From assembly GCA_903813345.2 (NCBI GenBank), contig CAIIXF020000005.1, positions 11,225,375-11,289,374 of the forward strand: a DNA stretch of 64,000 nucleotides. Reading direction: 5' to 3'. Source of the stretch: Owenia fusiformis (Eukaryota > Annelida > Polychaeta > Sabellida > Oweniidae). The notes under the pieces were generated by a model. That model had not been told where the DNA came from and did no database searches. It saw only the letters and a program-made list of their open reading frames with translations. Shown in pieces: positions 1 through 15,000 of this stretch (its first letter is position 1; every line of letters starts with the position of its first letter). A program made the position numbers and the translations under genes.

Positions 1-69
1 CCAGTGCTCAACGCAACCGAAAGTGTGCAAGTCAATATAAGATTCTTGCTCATGAGGATCAATGATTTG
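1..69 (+). CDS. nAChR-like exon (3' part), N-terminal extracellular domain
   Basis: This reads PVLNATESVQVNI and continues to IRFLLMRINDL, followed by the donor GTGAGT at 70. It corresponds to the strand before the 45-nt exon in nAChR subunits (the 'RPV.N.T..V.V' region) and includes an N-A-T glycosylation sequon. The window starts on a codon boundary within the exon. The next intron is about 9.6 kb. Confidence 0.85.
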
Positions 70-3000
70 GTGAGTGTCCTAAAACATTGGAAATAACCCT
101 ATACTTTTCTTGTATTAATAACCCTATACATTTCTTGTATTATTCATATTCTTACGTTGATTTTACTATCATAAAATATTGCATCATTTATTTGCTGTAA
201 ATCAGTGTGCATATACAGGGTGTCCCGAAAGTATGGGACCCCCCCCCCCCCCCCTCTAGGCAGGCATATACCAATGCATCCATAGTATGTGTCATATATT
301 ACATCAAATTAGTAGTCAGTGTGTCTCCCTTGGCCACATCAACAGCAGCAATTTTTTCAGATATATGACCTTAAACGCACTTCAAATAGGGCGTGTTATT
401 TTGTAATCCTCATAAAAACTTCCTAAGGCATTTAAGAGGAGTTTTCTTGGAGTAGCCCTTAGTTAACGTCCTCTTTTCAACTCAATATCCATCATATCTT
501 TCACGATAACTTCACTTTTGGCCGAACACTAAGTTTCGAAATGCCTGTAACAATTACCCATTTGTGAGTTGAACCATGATACTTGACAAATCAATGTAAC
601 TTTGGATAAGCTTTAAAATGATGTATGACACATACTAATTATGGAGACATTGGTGTCTGCCAACTGGGCGGGGGGTCCCATACTTTCGAGACACCCTGTA
701 TTTGGAACACCATTAGCATTAAAATTTACCAAGTAAGAACATGATTACATGCCCTGTAAACCGCATGTTGTAAAATGGTGAAAATCACTAATATGTTTTA
801 CAAAATAGTCCCTCTACAATTTACAGTATATTGCATCAAAACGTTGTCGAAGCTTTTACTTAAATACTGATTTACAAGTTGCAGGCTGTGACAGGTATAT
901 ATTTTTCAAAATAGACAGCGAACGAAGTTCAAGGGGGATATAGAAAAGTCGTCCGTTCGTCCGTCCGTCCGTGTGTCCGGACGATATAATAACTCAGATA
1001 CCTGTTGACTATTCGAATTTTATAGGCTTATGATTTATGGGTGTAAGACCTCTGGTCGAGAAGGACTTTTCAAGATGGCCGCTCAATTCAAAATGGCCAC
1101 CATTTATCGAAAAATGTAATCTTTGATAACACAAATACCAGTTGACGGATTCGGTGAAAAATGTTACGTACTTTTTTTTATATAATAAATACTCTTTATT
1201 TCTTAAAATCATAGATACATTTTCATTGTTATTCACGGCGTAATCGCCCTGAAAGGTGTTATGTACTGATGTTACGTACTGATACGAGGGAGCTCTGTTT
1301 AAAACGAAATTGTTCAGGTGGCCGCTATTTGTTAAATCCTGTTTTGTTCGATGGGATTTGCTACTCCGTGAAGGTTTCTAGTTAAAATTTGACATGTTGA
1401 GAAGCCACAAGATGGGCCACGTGTTTGAAATAAAGTTAATACCCCCTAGTTCAGATATCTCACATATCGAATGCTTCAGAAGAAAGCCTATGTATATCGA
1501 GAAGATATTTAGTAGATAGAATAACCACGATCGTACTTCCAGAATACAAACGACCAGGCATAAGGTCTCTTGATTTACTTCGTATTGTCCTTGTATTGTA
1601 CGTAGCAAGGAAATTCAGAATAGTACAGAAAAATATTTGTCACAGTCCGTTGGTATTACATTACAATATAGACATAGGGACACAATCGAACTACGAATTA
1701 ACATTAAACGTCTCTTAAGACGAAATTTTTAACCACTGTACTGTATTGTAAAATTGTTAAATGTAGGTTTACCATGTAACTGTACTGTAATTGTTTTTTG
1801 CAATTGCTTTAACATGCTTATTCTTTGAAATAAAAAAAATTATAAAAAAAAAAAAAAAAAAACATTAATCATGCTTAAATCACGATTATCTCGTAACATT
1901 CAGTGAAAATGGAATGCTGTAGGTAGGTATGTAGAGATATCTAAATTGACTGATCGGGGTTCCCACTGTTCATATTCCGATTTTGCTTGGTTGGAACAAG
2001 TTTCAAAACGTGTTTTGTTTCAAAACGATTATGGTTGAAAGATATCGCATGTATCTTTTTAGTTGCCATGTTGCACTAGCTTACTGCATATTGAACTGCA
2101 AATTGCAATGCTTTGATATTTTGACTCTGCTTCATGTTATTCTAGCATATTTTGCCTAAAATCTAAAATAATTGAGATATAATTCCAATAAAATCCTCCA
2201 TTTTCAATTTATTTTAAAATTCATTCTAAATAAAGCTAAAGTGTGTCTTATCTTAGGAATTTCCAACAAGGTCCGGGTAACGCGGTTAAAATGGTACACA
2301 TGTCACATCTAAAAAATATAAAACATATTTTGATTCATACAAATATAAAAAAATGATTTTATTAATAATCATATTCATTATTTTATGAATAATTCTAATA
2401 AATAATCTTAATCCATGAAAGAAAACAATCTTTCTCTTCTTTCCCTATTGTGCGCATCTTTCCCCGCTCTCCCATATGTTGTATGAAAAGGGATTTGAGC
2501 TCGTGAATCTAACCATTATAGGTCAAAATGTAATATGATGATTAGGTTGCTATGTGGTATACATAATTTAGAAATTAACAACCATGGTTTACCTAGACAA
2601 AATATGGAGTGTAAGAAATGTAAAAATAACCCATTAGAGGATCTTTATCATTTTATTATGGGTTGTGATAATTATGTTGATATCAGAAAGATTATGATTG
2701 AAAATTTGATTAAGGAAAATCCTACATTTAAGAAACTTTCATGTGAGGTTTTATATAACATTATTTTAGGCATGGAGTTTCCAGTGAAAATTGGGATTAT
2801 GTTTTGATTATTTCATGTAAGAATGTCTCAATTATGTACCAAAGAAGATTTTTTGGCTGATTTACCAATGTATCCATTGTTATTTTGGGTCTAAATTTTG
2901 CTCATGTGTACATGTATAATTCATGATATTGTAATTGTCTAATTAGTATAAGGTATAATGTAAGATTGTTTTAATTGTCAAACTATTCTTCAGTATTGGA

Positions 3001-6000
3001 GGCTAAATAAATAAATAAATAAATAACCAACAGCCCACCCAATATTAAGATTCTTGTGAAACTATTGATGAAACCGATAAGCTGGTCAAGTTCATTGTTG
3101 AGTAAAAATCTATTAATATATAAGCGAAGTGCTTATGCAGGTCAAATGGTAAGTGATGAATGGTTGTCAAGGTGACAACTTGACCCTTGCAAAAAGTTTC
3201 TATTGTATAAAGTTTTTTTGCAATTAAAGTATGAAAAGAATTTAAACCCAAGACTCAATGCATTGTGTCTGATTCATTCAACTCAGGCGTTGTTTCCTAA
3301 ACCTAGCACTCGATGCTACGAATCTCGTGTAAAGTTTGAAGCAACACCTTAGAGGAATAATCAGTCCAGGGCTAGAACCCTTAAACAAAACATGCGCGAC
3401 TTGTTTGGAAGTGTCATAGAAATTAGTGCAAATAATCTTTTCAGGGTCGATATGACAAGAGGCCTTTAAGCTAAAGTAAATAGAAATGGTTTAAGGATAT
3501 GTGTGAAAACTAAAAATATGAATTTCTACATCAGTTTCCGTGGATTCGTAACCTTACTATGTTTATCAATACACTATGTAAGCATGTTGTAACGATTTTC
3601 ACACCAGGGTTGATAGGTGAACTTGCCTTATTGACCGAAAATGCCAATGGTCTTAATTCTAGACCTCTGTGTTCTTTTAATGGATTTTATAAAAATAGCC
3701 AGCAGTTCCTAACCATGTAAGCACTTGAAATATACGAATTTTAACAGATTTTTATATGTCAATCGTCCTCAGGTAAACACAGTGCGTTTATATACCTTTC
3801 TTTACCATAGATCTGATTCTGCCTTTAACAGATTTTATATGCCAATCGTCCTCAGGTAAACACAGTGCGTTTATATACCTTTCTTTACTACCCTTCATAA
3901 CACGCCAAGGCAACATCATCGCCACCAAACATTGTTTTGATTCCTGATCTTGAACACATCTGGCATACCGGGACTGCTTTCAAAATAACTCAATTTGTAT
4001 ACAAAACATAACCTCGGAATTCAACATATTCTGACCACGGGCATGTGTAAATATATCGTTATATGATTTTAGCGAGGTTTTATAGATTAAAACTTACACG
4101 CCTATGAGCATTTATAATTATTTTAAGGTGATGACACCCTACTCGGCATTAAATACATGAGAACGTATCGATATCAACTAATTAATGTGGTAAAACCTTT
4201 AAAGAATTTCAGAAAACGTATTCTAAAGTTTAGGGAATATACTTCTTCTGTACTCTTGAAATATGAATATGATGGGAATTCCAAAAATGAAACTCACATA
4301 CTTTCATTGATACTTTCATTCACATTCATTCACATTCAAACATATATAACATAATATATATACATGTGATTTACTTCACGTTTTGTCGATCATCATGATC
4401 AGCCATCGATAAACTGAAAATTAGATATCATCATACATTTATTTAATAGTGATACGTACACAATTGATAGTTTATTCAAAAGAATTATTTGTGAATCTTG
4501 CACTAAACTGGAATAAACGTACCTCTTGAATTGATATCTTTTAATCGAACAATTGATATCTTTAAGCGCACAATTGATATATTTAAGCGAACAATTGATA
4601 TCTTTAAGCGAACAATTGATATATTTAAGCGAACAATTGATATCTTTTAGCGAACAATTGAAATATTTAAGCGAACAACTGATATCTTCAAGCGAACAAT
4701 TGATATATTTAAGCGAACAATTGACATCTTTTAGCGAACAATTGAAATATTTAAGCGAACAATTGATATCTTCAAGCGAACAATTGCTATCTTTAAGGGA
4801 TCTCAAAATGAGAATGATCAGTGATTTTTTTTATCATTTGTCTTGACTTAATAACCCATGCCGATATAATTCTTTAATTGGAAGATGTCAAGCTCTTGAA
4901 GTTATCCCATTATCTGTAACATCGTTTGATTCGAAGTGAAAACCCTTGTAGTTCTCACGAACAGAATGTATTGCTTTGATAACCGACATTTTAGACCAGA
5001 CAGAGAAAATTACATGTCTTCCTTGATATGTAATCTCAAAGGAAAGAAATTAAATATTTGATTTGAAATGTTCCAATTTTTCTATCTCTATTTTCGGTTG
5101 TATCACTTCTGAAGTTATCAATTGATAAAGTCTATGAATTCAAATAGTGTGCTTCTTTATTTTAACAGCTGTCACTTGACCCCTGTGATTACACATGCGG
5201 CCAAATTGTCTATAATAAAAAACAAAGGAGAATATCAACCTATAGCCATACAAATAAACATCTAAGACTACAATCAAGGAAACCAAACCCCAGTACCCCA
5301 AACTATAACAATAGACAAGTATAGCAATGTCTCACGAAAACTCACCAGACCAGGTATAAAGGATTGGTATCGATGTGGTGAACTGAATTCAACATTGTTT
5401 TTCTCTTATACCAATTATTGAAAACATTCTGTAAAAACACGGTCCTTTATGTAATGGTCACCGATTATATAAATATTTTATTTATAACTGTTTTTGTGAA
5501 CATTTTTTGTTTTCTGGTTCAATTGTTTTTTGTTCCTTTCTACGAATTCTTGAGAATGAAATAAAATATCTTTCCGAACCTTTTGTTTAAATGAGGTTCA
5601 GATAGATGTTTCATTCCATTCCGAACATATGGTATCAACAACAAAATAAGTGTCTGATGTTTTTTCTAAAACTATATCGGGTGTCCCCCAAAAAATGAGA
5701 CACTTTTTGACAAGTAGTTTTTCGGCAACTGATGAACCAAGTTCACTGAAAATTTGTACAAAGTAGTCTTAGAGTATCATTAGCAAGTTGTAAAAATATA
5801 AAAAAAAGATCAGGTAAATATTCTGTGAGTACTAAGAAATTCAAATTGGCATGTCAAAAATTCCTATACCAGAGCTCTGCAATGAGACCTCTATTGTGCT
5901 TGTCCCAGCTATCGGGTGATAGCATTTGTCAATCAGTAAAAATTGCTCATCTGTGTGTCATGTCTAATTAATTCATTTCATTCTTCCCAAATATCCAAAA

Positions 6001-9000
6001 TCCATTCATTCTCAAAATTCGAGGTGATATTTTTGAATAAATATTTAGAAGTATTTTTGCTTGGAAATGGATTTTTAAGTGACTTTTACAATGAAAATTG
6101 TTATTTTAACATACCTTCTTTAATTCAAAAATTCTTTAAATCAAAGAATGTACTTGTCAAAAAGTGTCTCATTTTTGGGGACACCCGATATATGGAACAG
6201 TTTATATTTTTTTCAAATTAAATCTTTACCATTCAAAAGATGATCATTAAATTGACGATGTTTGAAATTTTCAGAATATTTTGGTGACTGGTGAAGAAAC
6301 ACGTGTTCAATTCAGTCACCATATGGATACAAATCCTAAATGGATAAAATTATAGATTATCATTATTACAACCTATGGTTCAGTCTTTTCACTTTCAGCC
6401 CCTTCCTTTTCACAACATTGTCAGTTTGTCGTATTTCAACTTTTAGAATTTGCTGTTTTCTCAGTCATATCTTTTCAAATGTGCTTATGCCTTTATCATT
6501 ATCTCTATTTATTGATTTCATATCAAATATACAAACAAATTTCTGTTACCATACTTGGAGGACACTATATCTATAAATATTCGGAATTGGCATCGTTAGG
6601 GGAACTCCAACTCAAAAAACATGTAACTGACATCATTTCGATTAGATCAGCATACCCTTCATAATCCAGTATGCTACTTCAAAACCTATGCTGATATAAT
6701 ATGTTTATTGAGATGATATCAATTGAACTCAATCAGACATACCATAATATCATATGGCCATTGCTACACGTTATTAATGGCGTTGGAGGGATTGAAATCA
6801 CATGGATATAGTTATAGACCTAAACGTCAGGCAGTAAGCCTCTCATCTGTCACGGCCAAATCAACATAGTTGCATTCAACATTACTGACTTGTAATTACT
6901 TATATTCGAAAGACAATGATTAGAAAGTCAAAATCCCTTTTTAGGATCAAAACTGACAATTCGTCCATCCTTATTCTATTACCCCGAACCACGCTATATT
7001 AACAAACATTGTTTAAATTGAAGGTAATATCTTAATCCTAACTATGTACATATTTAGAAAATAGTATGAGAGAGATGTGAGTACAAGTACTAAAATGTGG
7101 AATAAAATAATATATACCCAACAAGTAGAAGAAATATCTAAAAGCATAACCAGTCATAAGGAAAACAAAACCCCAATATCCCGAGTCATGCTCTAACTAA
7201 ACTGCCGGCAAAAAAGATAATACTGTCAACCTTTAAAAACAAAAGGGCATATAAATTTGTATAACCTGTATTTTAATGAAAATACTCCCATTGGATTCGT
7301 GAGGCTTTTAGTTGACAATATCACAGTCGTCAAAGCGAAGATAGTGGCCATCATATCAACGTTTATGATGGGCCATACAGGACATATTAGTGGCCATTAT
7401 GTATACCCCATAAATATCATACATCACTAACGCCTTCTTTTTTGCACAATAATCAAAGTAACAATAAGAAGGCTTCTTTGCAGGAAATGAGTTTCTATAT
7501 GGGAGTTATTAAGAAAGACACTTTGGGATGATACATTTACAGGAATTGTAATAAGTCACTAGCCAAGTGGCAAACTAGTCTTTAACAGAAACTGATTGCT
7601 AGTTTGATATCCTGTTATATCATTTTGTTTTCTATACGTGTTGCGGCTCCATCATTCATGCTATTTAATTCATTGTTAGCTGTATGCTAGCTCTATTTTT
7701 ACATTATGACTCACTCAGATTCGGCCATCTTTACCAAATTAATAATAAATGAACGATAGGTATGTAATATATAGAACCTCTATTTATGACATAACCTTTG
7801 TAACTACATGTACTTGTAGCACCATATGGGTGATTACTGTAATTACAAACCCTAGCTTTGTCTGCACTCATTCCAAGCTAGACTTATACTTCCAAACCCC
7901 ATACTGAATATTTATACCAAAAACACCATAATAATCCTGTATATATTAGAAATGTCATCAATTGAAAATGAGTTATTTATGTGCGAACTTTTTCCAATCT
8001 CAGACAATGTGATATCTAACTTGGAAAATATTATTTCAAAGTTTGATTGAATTTGGTTGATCCCTCGGTCCTAATACCTCGATTGGAATAAAATTAGTAT
8101 TCTTTCCTTCCCGATATGCTCGGTGTAAACGAGCAGAGATACACAATCGGTATGCAGTTGATTTGGGGCAAGCCCAAATCATGATTTATACATTCTTGTA
8201 TTTCTTGTATAAATCTAGATTAATGTCCATGATCCCTCTCCCAATATAATAACAAAACGAGGCGTGGAAAAACAAAAGGCGTGCGGTTGGTTAGATGGCA
8301 GAAGCTTTTCTGTTAGACTGGTCATCGCATGGAGGTGTGTGAGTGTGGACACCGCGAACCCCGGTGTTACGATGGTCAGTCTAAGACGCTGCGTTTTTAC
8401 AAAGCCCATTTACGCAACTCGACAGCCCTCGCCTAATGATTTGGGCTTGCCCCAAAGTCGACTAGTGACAGTGCATATACTGACTGTGCAGAGATAGGTT
8501 TGGTTATCCAGACACAAATAACATTAAATAGACAATGGCTATAGGTCAAGGGGGTATTAATTGCTGATTAATTCTATGCTTCTGGCAGTAGGTCCTTCAA
8601 TACAATCACCCTATATTAGATGGCCACATTCACTTGTCAGTTAAATCAAATCAAACTCTTCACAAAATCATGGACTTCTATAGAGGTCCATAGCAGAATC
8701 AATCGCACTGCAGTTCTCTAAAGGTCTATAATTATAACTTGCACTTGAAACAATGATCGCCCTGACAGAAGAGATCTAATGTAAATTAAAGAGATTACAA
8801 TAGCCGGATACCCTCAAAAAACTATACCTGATGACCTTAAATGAAAGATCGACTTATATCCTGCGTGACGTGTAGATATCCCTGGAAGGTAAAATCGGGT
8901 CATTGGTGTTTAAGCTGCATGATTAAATAGGTTTCATCCCCTGGACTTGTCCATTATCTTCATGTAATCCACAATTAGGAATAAGCCTACATTGATTGAA

Positions 9001-12000
9001 TGTAAGTTTAATGTTGCGTACCTGGCAAAGCTGCTATCCCTGTCTTTTTACCTTTCAAACATTTCAACTTTTTCTTTTATTTCATTTTGATATAAATTCG
9101 TAATTTTAGAATTTTAGAATTTAAAACAGTCAAAGCAAAATTCTGGTCAAGTGGTCATCGAAATAAACATAATTTTCAACTAATAAACAAATAACTTGTA
9201 GCCGAGGCCTTTAATTGCAATATCTGTACTAATCTCCCGTGATAACATAAAATGTAGATTTGTTCCTAGGATCATGATTGTATTCAGAGTATGTCCAATA
9301 ACAAAATAAGTAGATATTAACCTCTCTATAATAAAACGCATAGCGATAAAAAACGCGCCGCAAATTTTTAACCGAAATGCTTTTATTTTATTCATTTTAT
9401 AGACAATAAAAAGGATATGAGTTTACATTTGTTTACCCCTCCCGTCCCCAGGTCACACCAAACTAATTCTCACTCCGTTCTTGGTTTTAGAACTAGTTTG
9501 ATGTGACTGGGTGTAACTACAGTGCGCACCTTAAAACGAAAAAACGCTCTAGGCTATCCAATTTGCCTCTTGCGTTATATTAAGTTGTTAACAAAAAATA
9601 CAAGATTTGTTCTATTTTTCTATTCCAGAACGAAAGAAGCGAGATGATGGTCAGCACAGGCGTTATTGTCTCAGTAAGTAAAATCAGCTTTATGTGCATA
9701 TTTATACAAGGACAAGTCAAGATATTATGATAAAAATGCTCATTTTTGAATATCTGGATCGAAACTTGTATGCTTTTGATTATTCTGTTTTCATCAATTA
9801 TTTGTTAGATTTACTTTTGAGGTGAACAACAGTGGTTCAGTTGATTGTTATGCATCGATTGTTGTTCATTGTTTGCTCTCAAATGAATACTTGTTGTTAA
9901 TTAATTAGTACGTGTAATTGACCAACATGTGTACTTCGTTGAGGTACGTTTCAGTCACGTCTTCGTTATGTCAAAGGCTGTGACTGATTCTGATCACATT
10001 AATTCGTGTTTTAAATGTCGTTTTTATTCAGCTGTCCAGTGGGCAGTGGGAGAGCCTTAAGTTTCAAAATCTAACATGGCTCTTGAAGTGAGTAAGTCTT
10101 CGTTAGCTTCTTAGACCATATGCCCTTTCACAATATGGAGTTGATCAGGATTGGCACTAATCTGAATGCACCGGTGCAACAATTTGCCGAATGTAGTGTA
10201 TCATTATCAAGTCCCAAATGACGAATATATGATCACAAATGTTCTGGAGAGAGATCTTTGACAACCAAGAACATCGCTGGATCTGTCGAAAAAAAGATAA
10301 GCTCAATTATAGTCTCCAAAATACCACAAGGAATTGTCAAATTGTTTATATTCGTTACATTGGCTACTTTGCTTTGGAAGTAGGGTCTATCATGGGTAGA
10401 AACTAATTAAGGCCAAGTGGTGTGTTGGATAAAGCATGGAGATTTAACGCATGCTTCACAGCTCCTCGTATTTTGTATTTTCGATCAAATCCTGATGTAT
10501 TATCAGAATTGGCACACGAGCTACACGGTACTATCAGGGCTGTAGTTTAAGGCTATCAATCATGATCATGGATAGTATTTACCCCCGTGTGATAATACGT
10601 ACAATTCAGATATTGGTCAAATATGGGTATTTTAGAATACAAGATGCTACATCATCGGCTCATATTTTCAAGCAGTGACTAATTCAGTTCTGTATTCCAA
10701 TAATCAAATAATCAAATAAAGTAGCATCTTCATCTTTCAGAAAAAATAACAAAGCTGACATTTGATTCAGCCCTGTATTATTTACGGGTGATTTACCTTT
10801 GATTATCCCATTTAAGGTTGTCTTGATGGCAACTGTCGTAATTAAGAGGCAAGCTACATGTATAACGATGTATCATTTGTTATCCGGGCCTCACGTATTA
10901 TTAGGTCCATTTCACACATGCTATTAATTACACTGGACGAACCAGGATTTCCCAGGTAGATTGGGATGCGACAATGTTTTACAATCTGTGAGAAAACTAC
11001 CTAGATTATAATATTTAGTGGAGCAAATAAATATTATGTTGACAGTGATATAAAAACGTTAACCAGTGCCGATACAAAGGCTTATTTAAAGCAAAATAAG
11101 TATGTTTAGGCATCTCTCAGTTGTTTTGGGTCACTTAATTCTTAATAACCCTCCAACTAAGACACATCATTTGACACATTTGGGAATCCGGCTAAGCCCT
11201 TCCAGCGATAACACGCCTAATCGAACTGGACAGCTGTTACTTATGATGCATTATGTGCATCGTTGGGCTTAAGACATCGCCCCTTAGACATGTTAGAGCC
11301 AAAACATTGCCACGGAGGAAAAGACACACCATACAATAGTCAATAATCCATGCTTTATGTTATCTTGATTTCAGGAATGGTATGATGAGCGCTTAGCATG
11401 GTCCCCTGAGAAACATCATAATGTAAATGATTTCATCATCGAGGCGAAGAATATTTGGAAGCCGGAACTCACTCTTATAAACGGGTGCGTTTTCACATTT
11501 TTCATTTTAGATTTAAAATTTAATTTGTGTTAATTAGCTTAATATATGCTAGTGCAGTTTGACGCAATCTCAATTCGATATACTAATCAAACCAGGCATT
11601 TTACCCTAATTCGGTCATATTGTTGCTTCATGTGGGCACATTTCATATTAATTTTCAATGTTATTTCATAGTTTTGAAACTGTGTCTAAAAAGAGCGGGT
11701 ATGCATATATTTTTACTTTCTATTTTTTGCTATATGATGATTCAAATAGATGCTATTGAATGTGGCTTGTATTGTTAAAGTCAAGGGACTGGTTCACTAG
11801 TTCCCCGTTGGATTTCCATCTTAGGGGAGCTAATTTAGTTGAAGGGTGGGGCTGAATATCTGCATATGCATTTTACTTTCACATTTTCTCACGCCTTTCA
11901 CTTGTCACAAAAATTGGTATCGCTGACGTAGTTTTCACAATTATACAGGTTCTTTAAAACAACGAAACGTACAACACTAAAATCAGTCTGACATTAAACC

Positions 12001-15000
12001 TTTGAACTCCTTCCTTACCATAGATAAAATTATAACAACTTTAATAAAAATGGAACCGCTTATGCATTATGATTGACATCACATATGCATATATACTTTG
12101 CCAATTGGTATATATTAAATTAATTTCGAATTCATATTCAATATGCATGTTGCAATCCTCATTGACATATTATATTACAACCTTTCCCTTCGAAATATAT
12201 GTATAGAAGATACTAAGTTTTTTATTCTTACACTTTCTTACTTTCATCACATTGATAGTACCCCACACACAATTTTGTCGCCTACTTTGATCTATTGTAA
12301 AAAAATATCCAACAAGAGTTTGCTTATGAAATTTTGCATACATTAATTTGAAACAATTTGTGACACTCAAATTTTTTTGTTTGGGGTAATATGTCTTCAC
12401 CATAATTTGACACCTGTTTCTAAATTGCTACATATTTACAAATTTGCCCTAAATTAAGCTAAATTTTGTAACAATTTGTGGCAAATTGAATTACGAAACA
12501 ACTTGGATATTCTCAGACTACAGTTATAATTTCTTAACATGAAAGGACAGAAAGGATTTGTATCTGGAGCAGCTAATGCTCGGAAAATATATCTTGAAAA
12601 GAGGAAAACACAAGTTAGTAGATCAAATAGTGAAATAGTAAGTACAAAGCCATATACCCCCCGCAGACGTAGTGCTATATTCAAACAGATAGCCGAAGGA
12701 AAGACAAGTAATGAAGTTGCAACTAATCATGGAATAAGTGTGAGGACTGTGCAAAGAACAATTAATAATATACCAACTGGAATAAAAAGAGGTCCAAAGT
12801 TTGTGATTGCACCTGCAAGTGATGAGGAGCATACACTCTTTGACATCACTGATAATCAACCTTTTTCCAAGATAGCAGAAATAAACAAGCAATTTCAAAT
12901 TAAAACAGGAATCCGTGTTAGTGATGAAACGATAAAGCGGACTATTTACAGGAGGAATGGCGGTGAATTTGTTTTGGTTGCCCCAGATGTGTCTTGTGAG
13001 GACAAAAATCTAGAACAAATTTATGACATGCATTTTGGCTTTCTTGAAGGATTGAATGCTAAATTTGCAGATGGAAGCCTATCCCTCAATGATTTGTACT
13101 ATGAGGATGAATTCCCTATATTTGAACATAAACTGCCTTCTAAAGGGAGAACAAGGAAAGGCTCTAAACTATATGCCCGTCAGCCATATCGGCCGAGTCG
13201 TTACACATGTTTGGCTGTTATTTCCAATGTTGGATGTGTCAAAGTTTCTCTATCGAAGCGTAATGCAGATGACACAGTTGTTAAAAACTTTTGTATCTCT
13301 ACGGAAGCAAAAGCAGGTCAGCTAGGTGGACGGGGATTACATCGCCTTATACCCAGAGGTTCATATCTGATTTGGGACAGACTTGGACGTTCTGGTCGAT
13401 CCGAAAATCCTATTAAACAGCATTATAATCCACAAGTAAAGGCCAAACTGAACCAAGCTGGAGTGAATGTTATAATGTTACCGCCAAAAGGCCACATGTT
13501 AAATCCATGTGAACCTTTTAATAATGCTGTGCAACAGAAGGTGTGCCGTTGGCGGCCACCTGGTGGACCATTGGACGAATATGGCCACCCGATTGTGGGC
13601 CCAAGAAATTTTGAAGAGTGTAAGCTCGCCGTTAGTGATGCCTTGGGTGAAATAAAACAAAATCCAAGCATGTTCTCTAGATTTTATGAGATGCGAGCTG
13701 TTGGAAAGGACTTTTTGAAACGAGTGGGAAAAAGTCAAGTAGCAAATGCTGTTGTGCGAAGAAGGGCTAGAAATCCACATAGGGATGTCTTTCAGTGGCC
13801 TGATAAGCTGGTTTAGACTGAGCCAACAAACTCTATGATATGTGACCTTGTATGGAAAGTACTCATATCTAGGTATTCAATGAGAATAAAACCACACTTA
13901 CAACATTCATATTTAAGAGTTAAAACATCTCCAACACATACATTGTTCTAATGATCTCATTGGAGAACAGACAAACCAAGTGTTATGCAATACTTTTTTA
14001 TAAACAAAATGTTCATAAAACTGTCTTTAAAACTGAGAAACTGGAAATTTTTGTTGAATTTTGGAAAAACATAAATATTTTGAAATTGCTTGTTTTTCGT
14101 CAATATTACTGCAATCTCCAAACAAAAAAATTTGAGTGTCACAAATTGTTTCTAATTAAAGTATGCAAAATTTCATAAGCAAACTCTTGTTGGATATATT
14201 TCTGCAAAAGATCAAAGTAGGCGACAAAATTGTGTGTGGGGTACTATATACATACAAGGGTGAGACAAAAATTTTCATTTCATTCCTAATGTATTTATTA
14301 TTGTAATAAAATGAAAAATTCCCTCACATTCACATATAGCCAGGCGCATGGAGTCGACCTCAAACACGAGAGATAATTCCACAAGTGCAGATGTCTCAAA
14401 AACACAGGGGGCAATTTTCATTTCATGAGCATAAATAATTTGGGAAATAAACAGAAATGTTGACATTTTTGCCCCACTTTGTATATATATATGGAAATGT
14501 TTAATTATTTGGTATTGACGAGGGACGTTTCAGAAGTCCTGGACTAAATCCTGTATAACTCTAGCTATTATTTTTCAAGGTTGAAATATCGTCAATTTAG
14601 TCTTGAAAACACTAAGTTAAGATATTCGTAAAATTTCTCCAAATATCATATTGATGATATTTCAGCCTTGAATATTAATATCTAGAGCAGAGGGGGAGAA
14701 ACACTAGGGTTCAAAGATGACATTCGCTTATAATGTTAATCTGTATTGAGATGACATCGTCGCTGATTGGTCAAAAGTCGACAATCAAATGACGTCATCA
14801 ATGGCGGTTTCAAAATTTTAGAAATACGCTTCGAATAATGTTATGTTCATTTCTGGCGTGTTAACCAATATCATAGCTTCTCATTTCACATCAAGATAAG
14901 GAAAGGTGTACGAAATATGCCTATGTCAATTAAAACATCCCATCGAAGTGTAATATTTGATAACTAGCCGATGAAAATTCGAACGAACGAAGGTGGTAAG

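Larger units (their letters stand above)
70..9628. other. nAChR intron: remaining unassigned stretches
   Basis: Apart from the elements listed separately, 3027-3742, 3899-4539, 4798-5246, 6191-7129, 7206-8160 and 8457-9451 are AT-rich with no supported gene. Their small ORFs lack splice context and recognisable motifs. Confidence 0.55.

Noticed and set aside
4540-4797. CRISPR-like array
   Set aside because: The units abut directly with no unique spacers and the genome is eukaryotic; it is a minisatellite. The arrays at 30900 and 62767 are rejected for the same reason.
10408-10495. tRNA-derived SINE head candidate
   Set aside because: Weak A- and B-box resemblance (TGGTGTGTTGG, TTTTCGATCAAATCC) without cloverleaf folding or a repeat partner.
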